Shown here: one piece after another, positions 55,416 to 64,000 of the stretch
Position numbering within the stretch: the first letter of the stretch is position 1
Layout of the letters: every line of letters starts with the position of its first letter
DNA from: Humulus lupulus
Lineage: Eukaryota; Streptophyta; Magnoliopsida; Rosales; Cannabaceae
Direction: 5' to 3'
NCBI RefSeq assembly: GCF_963169125.1
Contig: NC_084799.1
Location: 67,262,143 to 67,326,142 of the forward strand
DNA: 64,000 bases
Translations under genes and position numbers: made by a program
Notes under the pieces: model-generated
Seen by the model: only the letters and a program-made list of their open reading frames with translations
Databases searched by the model: none
What the model was told of the DNA's origin: nothing

Positions 55416-57640
55416 ATGGCAAAGACAACCAGGAAAACTGGGCAGGCGGCTGGCACTGCACCATCTCAACCTCCTCCTCCGAACGTGGCTGAGGATGAGC
55501 CACACTTGGAGTTTGATGAGGAGGAACTGGACTCCGAAACACTTAGAAATACTCTGGGAGTATTGCAAGATGAATTGGCCAATCTGAGGGCCAGTCAAGA
55601 AAGTGATACGGAGACCATGGTGCGACAGCAGCAAGAAATTGAGCGTCAGTGCCAAGATCTGAGTGAAAGACAGGCGGAGATGGACCGTCGTTAGAGGGAG
55701 GTCATGGCAGCCCTCGAAGCCGCCCTCCAATTGGCTAGGAATCAGGCTGCACCTACCTCGCTGCCTGATTAACCCTCGAATGGGCCACCTCAAAGGGGTC
55801 CCAATCCTAGCCCTCCAATCCATCCAACGAGCCCTCAATGGTCGGAGCACCCACCAATGCCTCAGGATGATGTCCCACCTAGGGACCCTGAGATGCAGCA
55901 GCCGCGCAGCCCTAGACGCCAGGGGGGTGAAGAGTCGCACCCACCGAGCAGGGGACAGCTTCCTTCTGGCAACAGAAGGAACTCAGAGACAGGCTCTGCG
56001 GTCAGGGGCCCCCCACGACATGATAATGCACGAGGACCTTCTGACCAGCACAGGCCTCCCCTTAACGCTCGGGAAGTTCCAGCCCGAAGAGGCAACCGAG
56101 GAGACAGTCGGTCCCACCATAGCCAATCGAGGTTCAGAGATGGCCATGGCTACAATGAGGCCGACTCAGGCAGAGGGAATGCCGGTCGGAGAAACAAGGA
56201 GAGAGGTGGAGGAAAAATCCCACCACCTAGATAAGACCAACAAGCGAGACGTAATGTTGGGGGGCAGCCTAGACAAAACAACGTCTTTAGCCGGCTCGGA
56301 ACTAGCAAGCAACGGCGGAGAGATGATGACTTAAGAGATGTACTCAATGACCACCGAGAACGGCACAACGAGTACATTCCCCCAGAACCAGAGGCCCCAG
56401 AAATTCCTGAAGCCGTTCAGGCCTAGATAAATGCCCTGAACCAAGCAGTGCAACATCTGGTTGGGGGAAGAACGTCTCACATCGAGTACGACAGGAGAAG
56501 GGGCACTCCTTTCGTCCAGAGGATTGCTGTGGCAGAGACTCCCAGTAAGTTTAAAATTCCCACACTTCTAAACTTTGACGGGTATGGTGACCCAGTATCT
56601 CATGTCAACAAATTTGAGATACAAATGGACATTCAGAAAGTGTCTGAAGACGCTCGGTGCAGGATCTTTCCTGCAACACTTTTTGATACTGCACAGGAGT
56701 GGTTCTTTAAGTTCCCTCCTGTGAGTATTGTATCTTGGGAGATGTTCATAACGGAGTTTTACGGACAATTCTATGCGGGTCGTGTGCACCCAACTAAGGC
56801 AAACCAATTGGTCGAGATACGCCAGCAAGAAGGAGAACCACTGAAAGACTATGTCCAGCGTTTCATGCGAGCTGCGGCTAGGGCCAAAATAGTGGGAGAC
56901 GAAGGCAAAATGATGGCCCTAACTGCAGGAGTTAGGCGTCGTACGCCTCTTTGGAGTAGCCTCAGGAAGCATGGTGTTAAAACTACCCAAGAATTTTTGG
57001 ATCGAGCTGATCAATACATCAAGCTCGAAGATGCAATTGCCAGCGAGGGAAAGACCCCAAATAAAGATAAGGTGAAGACCCCGCCAAAGCCGTCAATGGG
57101 TCAAAGCCCAATAGCAACGGAAACGGCAAAGGCAATGGGAATGGCAACGGTAAAAATGGGGGGAAAAGGCTCCATAACGAACCCTCTACTTCCGAGAACA
57201 AGCGCGCTAAGGGCAACCGTTATGAGCCACGGTTCGCCAACTACACTACCCTTGTCGAGTCTCGAGCACAGGTGTATCAGGCCACAAGTTCCAGTGTGCC
57301 TTACAAAAGACCCGCTGCCATTCGAAAGGATATTTCAAAAAGGGATACCACCAAGTTCTATCATTTTCACAACGACTACGGACACGATACGAACGAGTGT
57401 AACCATCTGAAGGATGAAATCGAGTTCCTTTTAGACAAGGACACTTGAGGAGATACGTGCGGGCCTCGGGGGCTTCCCAACGAGAGGCTCCAGGTGGCAA
57501 TGGGCAGGCACCTGTACGCCAACACTCACCACCTTTACAGCCTGACCCCGTGGCTGGCACCTTACTCACCATTTGTGGAGGCCCGCACCTTGCGGGAAAT
57601 AGCGGAAAGGCAATGGAACGATATGCTCGGACCCTATGCC
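55416..57640 (+). pseudogene. Element D gag
   Basis: It starts at ATG 55416 (MAKTTRKTGQ...). Stops at 55692-55694 and 55770-55772 match element B, with others near 56333 and 56424. The capsid block 'FDGYGDPVSHVNKFEIQMDI' begins near 56575 and 'MRAAARAK' near 56870. The zinc knuckle near 57355-57402 reads Phe-Tyr-His where B and C have Phe-Cys-His, so one metal ligand is lost. A frameshift lies in the Gly/Asn/Lys-rich stretch near 57070-57200. Confidence 0.88.
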
Positions 57641-58281
57641 ACGACCAGGACATCGAGATGATGACTGTGGAGGATCAGGCATCAAAGAAGGCTCGGACAG
57701 AGGACGGTGAAATAACCTTCTCTGATTGCGATGCCCAGCATGTCCGGTTCCCACATTCCGATCCGCTGGTCGTGGATGTTCAGATTGCCAACATGATGGT
57801 GAAAAGAATGCTGGTCGATACAGGAAGTCCAGTTGACATCCTGTATAAATCTTCGCTGGAACGAATGAAGTTGCCCGTCAAGGACTTGGAGCCCTGCAAC
57901 CAAACAATTTATGGTTTCTCTAGTGAGGGACTCGCTCCAACAGGGTCAATCAGGCTTCCAGTAATAGCAGGTACAGCGCCCACTACCAGGACATTACTCA
58001 TTACTTTCATAGTAGTTGATTGTCCTTCGGCCTACAATGCTGTAATTGGAAGGCCCATACTGGTTGACCTTCGGGCCATCACCTCTATATGGCACCTGGC
58101 CATAAAATTCTCAACAGACGCAGGGGTAGGACGCGTATTGGGAAATCAAAGGGAAGCAAGGGAGTGCTACAATGCCTCAATAAATAAGGCCAAGAAGGGT
58201 ATGTCGAGGAGTGCTCCCCCAGAAAAGTTACAGATGGCTATTGATGTACAAGCCCAATCAGGTGATGAAGTCACCAAATAG
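57641..58281 (+). pseudogene. Element D protease region
   Basis: The active site at 57817-57831 reads Asp-Thr-Gly-Ser-Pro; the usual second Ser is Pro. 'YGFSSEGLAPTGSIRLPVIA' and 'YNAVIGRPILVDLRAITSIW' follow. The frame is open from 57445 to the TAG at 58279-58281, where B and C also end this segment. Confidence 0.88.
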
Positions 58282-60260
58282 GGTGTTGCCCAAAGTGAAG
58301 ATAGAGACTTAGATCCTCGCTTTGGGGATTTTGAAGAAGATGTAGGACCTGTCGAGGACCTAGAGGAGGTCCAACTCGACGAAAAGTTTCCGACCAGAGT
58401 TATAAAGGTCGGCAAAAATTTAGAAGCAACAACCAAACACGCACTGGTGGAATTTTTGAGGAAGAACCAGGAAGTTTTCGCCTGGTCACATAAATACATG
58501 GTTGGGATAGATCCTGCGGTAATCAGCCATGTCCTGAACGTCGACAAAAGCTTTTGACCCGTGCAACAGAAAACAAGGCTGCTCGATAAAGACAGATCAA
58601 AAGCCTTAAAAGAGGAAGTTGAAAAATTAAAGGAGAATAGGTTCATTAGGGTCGCGTTTTATCCATCGTGGGTCTCTAATCCAGTACTGGTTCCCAAGCC
58701 GAATGGCAAATGGCAAACCTGTGTGGATTTCACAGACCTTAATAAAGCCTGCCCTAAAGACTGCTTCCCACTCCCAAGGATCGACCAGCTAGTCGATGCA
58801 ACTGCAGGCCATGAGATCCTCTCTTTCATGGATGCATACTCAGGATACAATCAAATTAGTATGCATCCCCCTGACGAGGATCACACTAGCTTTCAGACCG
58901 ATACAGGGCTATACGGTTACAAAGTAATGCCTTTTGGATTGAAAAATGCTGGTGCGACTTACTAGGGACTAGTGAGCCACATGTTTAAGGAATTGATCGG
59001 AGTAAACATGGAGGTGTACGTTGATGACATGCTGGTAAAGTAAAAAAAGGCAGAAGGACATGTGAAGGATTTGCAAGAGTGTTTTAATGTTTTGAATAAA
59101 TATCAAATGAAACTAAATCTTCTCAAGTGTTCCTTCGGAGTAAGATCAGGGAAATTCTTGGGGTTCATCGTTAATTCGAGAGGGATCGAGGCTAATCCCG
59201 AAAAGATCAAGGCCCTGATCGATATGAAATCACTAGTAAAGATCAAAGATGTGCAAAGTTTGACTGGAAGAATTGCCACACTCAATAGATTCATTTCAAA
59301 GTCGACATATAAGTGCGTCCCTTTCTTCAATCTACTTAGGGGCAACAAGAAGTTTAAGTGGACTGAAGATTGCGAACAGGCTTTCCAAGCCTTAAAAGCC
59401 CACATGGCGCAGCCTCCCGTCTTATCAAAGCCTATAGATGGGGAAACTTTGTTCATATACCTGGCGATCACCAAATATGCTGCTAGTGCGGTGTTGGTAA
59501 GAGAAGAAGAAGGCGTACAAAAGGTGGTGTATTATGTGAGCAAGAGGTTAATCGGGGTCGAATTGAGATATCCCCCATTGAAAGATTAGCCTATTGCCTA
59601 ATTTTGGCCTCAAGGCAGTTACGTCCTTACTTCCAAGCCCATCCAATCACAGTCATGACTGATCAACCCCTTCAGCAAGTTTTACAAAAGCCAGAGGCTG
59701 CTGGTCATTTGTTGAAATCAGCAGTCGAACTCAGGCAGTTCGATATAGCAATAAAAGGACAAGTCTTGGCTGATTTCATTGCCGAATTTACTGAACTCCC
59801 AGACAACGAGCAGGGTGAAAAGCCTAGTGTGCCTGAGCCTCAAGATGAAGCTCTTTTGTGGAAGTTATTCACGGATGGATCATCCAACGAATCTCACGCA
59901 GGAGCAGGAGTGATATTGATAACGCCGGAAGGGCATCGATTTCACTGCGCAATTAGGTTTGATTTCACCGCTTCAAAAAACGAAGCCGAGTATGAAACCC
60001 TACTCGCTGGGTTAAGGATGCCAAAGACATGAGCATAAAAGTCCTGGATATTTACAGTGATTCACAGCTCGTAGTGAATCAAGTCTTAGGGGAGTATCAA
60101 GCACGAGGTCTGAGAATGATGGCTTATCTGAACAAAACCAAAGATCTGTTGGCACAATTTGAAAAGTATACCCTCCAGAAAATACCTCGAGATCAGAATT
60201 CAAACGCAGATGCCTTAGCCAAACTCGCGAGTGCAAAAGATGCTGACACTTTAAACATAG
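58282..60260 (+). pseudogene. Element D reverse transcriptase and two RNase H domains
   Basis: RT includes 'NRFIRVAFYPSWVSNPVLVP', 'FMDAYSGYNQI' and an intact Tyr-Val-Asp-Asp at 59017-59028. Stops occur at 58963-58965 (Gln to stop) and 59041-59043. RNase H starts near 59450; a one-base loss near 59578 shifts the frame. The second RNase H starts with 'LFTDGSSNESHAGAGVILIT' near 59860 and is shifted again near 60015, before 'SDSQLVVNQVLGEYQARG'. Confidence 0.92.
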
Positions 60261-61325
60261 TGCCAGTTGAACGGCTACACGAGCCAAGCATACGAGCAGA
60301 CGAAACCAATATGGAGGTCCGGTTAGCAGATACGTGGATGGCACCATATCTGGAATATCTCACAAGTGGTATACTACCTGCAGATAGAAACAAAGCCAGG
60401 TACCTTCAGAGACGGGCTGCTAGGTATATACTGGTCGATGGTATTCTATACCGAAGGGGATACTCAATGCCACTGCTTAGGTGTGTTACACCAAAAAAGG
60501 CTAAAGAGCTTATGAAGGAAGTACATGAAGGCTTCTGTGGAGACCACGCTGGGGGGCAGAGCTTATCAAAGAAGATTCTAAGGCAAGGTTATTTCTGGCC
60601 GACAATGAATGAAGACTCGATGGAGTTTGTGTGAAAATGTGATAAGTGTTAGAGATTTTCCAAGATCCCACGGGCACCCCCTAATTGATAATGACTTGTT
60701 TACATACTTCTGCCAAAGGCATGGCATCATCAAAAGCTTTTCTTCAGTTTCTCATCCGCAAGCAAACGGGCAAGTCGAAGCAGTAAATAATACATTGAAG
60801 GATACTCTGAAGAAAAGGCTCGAAGAAGCTAAAGGAGCACGGCCAGAACAGCTGCCTGAAGTCCTCTGGTCGTATAGAACGTCTCACCGAACAGCAACAG
60901 GTCATAGCCCATTTTCCTTAGCATATGGGTATGAAGCTATGTTGCCCGTCGAGGTAGATCCTCCCTCGCATCGCAGAATCACATACGACCAAGCTCAAAA
61001 TAGCCAACTGTTGATGGAGTCCCTAGATCTGATCGAGGAGACACGAGAAAAATCCCAACTCCAAGTAGCTGCGTACCAGCAAAAAGTCGCTCGATATTTT
61101 AACTCCAAAGTAAAAGAAAGAAAGTTCAACGTCGGAGACTTAGTGCTTCGAAGAGTTTTCTTAAACACTCCCGACTTAGCTGCTGGAGTACTCGGACCAA
61201 ACTGGGAAGGACCTTACCAGATTGAAGAAGTCCTTCATTTAGGCACCTATAAACTTGCACGCTTAAATGGAGATCTCATTCCGCATTATTGGAATGGAGA
61301 ATACCTGCGAAAGTACTATCAGTAA
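60261..61325 (+). pseudogene. Element D integrase with internal deletion
   Basis: The zinc-binding His residues are present ('HEGFCGDHAGG' near 60525); the Cys end is mutated (the second Cys codon region reads 'CDKC', then TAG, near 60650). After 'PRAPPN' at about 60684 the sequence jumps to 'DNDLFTYFCQRHGIIKSF', so roughly 90 codons with the first two catalytic Asp residues are missing. The Glu block 'ANGQVEAVNN' and the C-terminus to 'RKYYQ' (TAA at 61323) are open. Confidence 0.9.
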
Positions 61326-61975
61326 ACAGTCCTTCTTAAAGGACTGGCTTGTATTAATTTTTACTTTTTACAATTTCTGAAAAAGGGTTAGCCATGTTAT
61401 ATGGCTAACCACTTATAAGTGTAAGATCTTTTAAAGATCACTCGTAAAGACATGTTTAGTCCATTTAATACGAGAATTATAAGGGACTGTGCGCAGCCAG
61501 TCATTCTTGCCAAACTTTGTAATTTTTTACAAGTATTTGTTCATTACGTGTGTTGTTTTGCTGTATTATAAGTTTTTCATTTTATACCGAGCAGTGATGT
61601 TCGTACAGGTTTTGGTCAAGGCAAGTGACCAAGGACCTAAAGCTCCTCAGTCACTTGGGGGGCATATAAGTTACATCAATAGCAAAGCATACCAAGAGGT
61701 ATGTAAACACATGAACAAAATAAATGAAAGCATACTACGGTACTTAGAGTATTTTTCAAAATTTATATTTTGAAAAATCAAGCCAAAGTACTATGCTAGG
61801 TTCGGTCATGCGAACAGATATTATAATAAAGCAAAAATACTATAATGTCAAAGGAATCCTTTTACACCGCGAGCAGTACTGCTCGGATGTAACTGTTCAA
61901 ATAGAAGTAAAATGGCTGCCCTTGCAGCAATAAAAAATAAATTGTCTTTACAACACAACCTGTGGGTCGTGTAGT
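61326..61975. other. Element D spacer between convergent pol and antisense gene
   Basis: This is the reverse of the B and C spacers. It contains 'aagtgaccaaggacctaaag' near 61622, the 'cttggggggcatataa' block near 61656 and the inverted repeat at 61862-61892. No gene seen, apart from run-over of the antisense frame into its right end. Confidence 0.7.
61862..61892. repeat. Conserved inverted repeat in spacer (element D copy)
   Basis: It has the 16-base palindrome core CGAGCAGTACTGCTCG, with flanks TTACACCG and GATGTAA. It is 31 bases long, as in element C. Confidence 0.9.
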
Positions 61976-64000
61976 TGAGAAAGTAGAAGAAAAAAAAAGA
62001 TTTAGGAGCTGGAGGATCTTGAGGAGCGCCTTGGTCGACGGTTGGGCTAGCTTCAGCGTCTGCACCATCTATCCCTGCTGCCAGGGAAATCTCTGGGGAA
62101 GCAGGCACTTCAGCCTTCTCTTCTTCTTCCAGACGAATGCGCACTTCGTCATTAAAGTCCTCCTCAGGCGTTCTGACAGATAGCTGAAGTTAGCCTCCCG
62201 ATTGTGCTTCCAAAACTTGTAGAAGCAAAGATGAGTGGCTTCCTTATACTCCTCCAAATTCTTGGCTCCAGCCTCCTCAAGCTCCTGCACTCGTTTTCCA
62301 AGTTCCTCCACCTCCTGCCTGCTGGCGATCAAATTAAGCTCGAGCTGAACAGCCTGTTGATAGCTGAGCTTGGCGCTTTCCTTGAACTTTTCCTCGATTC
62401 GTTGGATTTCTTCAGGGCATCTCGGGTTTCCAGCAGCTCCTTGGTCAAAGTAGCTTTGTCCTCGAGCAGTTCATCTTTCTGCTTGGACAGCTCCGTTTTC
62501 TCCCCGAGCAGCTCTCCATTCTGTTTAGCAAGCTCGTTGTTTTTAGCTTCCAGTGCTTGCTTAGCCTCGGCAAGCCTGGAATTAAAGTTCCTACCTCGAG
62601 ACACCAACGCCCCAGCACGGTGCCAGCCAGCGATTATGGTCAACAATCCCTGAAGACAGATAGAATAAGATAAAGTAAAGTAAAGGTAGGGAATCAAAAA
62701 TAAATGTTACATCAGCAGGAGTTGACTTACGCTAACTATCTCGTTCAGCCTTCTATTGAGAACTTGATCAGCCTCCATAGATGTAGTTTCAGTTATGGCT
62801 GCTTGACTGCGTCCATGCTTGGAGAGCATGTATATTCTCTCCCTAGCAGAGCTGACCACGAGGCTGGGCAGGGAGCCTTCGGGCGAAGTGCGCAATGTAT
62901 GGCTGCTTGGAGCCTTAGGAGAAGGCTGCTAGTCGGTGAAAGTTGAGGCCGTCTGCTCGAGGGGTGTTGAAGGTGGTGAGTTCACCTTCGAAGGGGCGGT
63001 AGCCGGAGGATCGTCAGTTCGTGCCTTCTTTGAGGCAGTCTTGCTGCTCTCCCCTCGAGCCCTCTTGTTGTCCTTCTTTTGGCCAGAAGAGGCGGCAACA
63101 TCCCTGTAATGCTCGAACACATCCTCGGAGTCCATATCTGCACAAAAGGAAACAACGCGAGCAGTAAGACGAGATGGTCACACAGGGCAAAAAAATGAAA
63201 GAGAAAAGATTACAAGTAAAGTACCCGCGCTACAACTATTGGTCGCTACATTATTTACTGAACTACTTATTGCCTAGAAGAAATCTGAATTGAAGATTGG
63301 AGCATTCTTAAAGTTGCCATCCCCGTCGAATAAATGACAGGGATTTGGCAAATGGTTTAAAAGCGAAATTACTGTACCGTTATCATCCGACGAGTCGTCA
63401 GAGAGTTCAGTAGGCTCGGCGGCCTTTTGCTTTCTTTTTCCTTTGGGAGCCAAAGGCCTCTCCGCTCGGTGAGTGTCGGCAGGTTCCCTGATCGTAACCC
63501 CAGTTGGTCTCCTCCGCGGAGGGGACACTTCGGGTTGCTGCTCGGGTTCCGCTTTGGCGCAAGCATTCCCCGTCGAAGGCCCTCTCGTAGTTGGTTGAGG
63601 GTCCCAGAGGCCAGCCAACCTAAGGTTAGCCTCTGTAACTAAATTTTTGACACTCTTCTCAGCATCTGACATGCTGGCTAAGAGTGTCATCCTTGACTGC
63701 ATCCCTAGAGTTGGGTTTGGTCGCAACCATGGGCTTGAAACACATTGAAAGTTCAAGACATTGTGGTGGAAGAACACTAAGTGAGAAGCCAGCGATGTGA
63801 AAGTTTTACCTCCTCGTGTGAAAGCCAAGTTGTCTGCGACCAGGTTAGGCGTAAGGAAGTACTCCTGGTAGTACCCTGCCCACATTTGAGATATGGGTGG
63901 TGTCAGTCAAGAAAGTGTGCCCGGTTTCATGATGACAGAGATGGAAGAACCCCGTGCCTTCTTTGTTGGGGTTAGATTTGAGGTCGAACAGTTAGTTAAC
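61976..64000 (-). pseudogene. Element D antisense extra gene, 5' end outside window
   Basis: Minus-strand exons: first coding exon from beyond 64000 to about 63810, then 63733 to about 63288, 63137-62731 and 62649 to about 61976. The visible part of exon 1 ends 'ADNLAFTRGG', as in B. The next exon gives 'LLASMSDAEKSVKNLVTEANL', then 'MDSEDVFEHY' with a basic stretch, then a coiled coil. Damage: TAC to TAA near 63993, an extra G near 63878, acceptor CAG|G changed to CAAG near 63734, and the donor near 63290 not recognisable. The coiled-coil exon differs more from B and C than those differ from each other. Confidence 0.75.

Larger units (their letters stand above)
54764..64000 (+). mobile_element. 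Element D: Ty3/gypsy Tat-type element, 3' end outside window
   Basis: 5' LTR (54764-55368), primer site, gag (55416), protease, RT, two RNase H domains, integrase (to 61325), spacer and antisense gene (minus strand, running off the right edge). It is in the opposite direction to B and C. Frameshifts near 59578 and 60015, several stops and an integrase deletion near 60685 show that it is dead. Its 3' LTR and right target duplication are beyond 64000; the left flanking 5-mer is AGCTA. Confidence 0.93.

Noticed and set aside
55413..55940. 175-codon minus-strand frame opposite gag of element D
   Set aside because: It is a shadow of the gag frame, whose biased composition suppresses stops on the other strand; similar shadows occur opposite gag of B and C.

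Overview
The window is plant intergenic DNA made almost entirely of transposable elements nested inside one another. I see no host protein gene, no rRNA or tRNA gene and no CRISPR. The organism is a flowering plant, probably a eudicot. The evidence is Tat-lineage Ty3/gypsy elements with a second RNase H domain and an antisense extra gene, long-LTR Ty1/copia elements primed by initiator tRNA-Met, a plant PIF/Harbinger transposon with its Myb/SANT partner gene, and AT-rich chromovirus-like solo LTRs. I cannot name the species.

The oldest layer is one Ty1/copia element on the minus strand, cut into seven visible pieces: 3' LTR (13238-13635), RT/RNase H remnant (13651-14699), more pol (21819-22853), the gag region (27094-28094), leader (28095-30104), primer site (30105-30118) and 5' LTR (30119-31549, continuing at 54687-54763). 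Its 3' LTR is broken by element A (1-13237). Its RT is broken by a Harbinger transposon (14703-21815, TSD TTA), which itself holds an inverted-repeat MITE and a solo LTR. Upstream it is broken by a solo LTR (22854-27093), which holds another solo LTR with a perfect TATTT duplication (24560-26412). Its 5' LTR is broken by element C (31550-54686) and element D (54764 to beyond the window).

Element B (32672-44141) sits inside element C, in what looks like the first intron of C's antisense gene. Element A carries a copia fragment in its integrase gene (about 3425-7129), and that fragment holds a solo LTR of A's own family (4098-4892). I count at least eleven insertion events. LTR pairs compared by eye differ by about 5 percent in both B and C, with C slightly higher, which agrees with B lying inside C.

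Elements A, B, C and D share one plan: LTR, gag, protease, RT, RNase H, second (archaeal-type) RNase H, integrase, a spacer, then a separate gene on the opposite strand, a polypurine tract and the LTR. The antisense gene has its own TATA box, a non-coding first exon, several short introns, a conserved domain that looks like the Pfam 'putative gypsy type transposon' family, and a coiled-coil C-terminus. In B, C and D its 3' end faces the 3' end of pol across a spacer of about 0.65 kb that contains a conserved 31-32 bp inverted repeat. This antisense transcription unit and the converging spacer are the most interesting system here. All gag-pol copies carry stops or frameshifts and look dead. The antisense genes are damaged to differing degrees.
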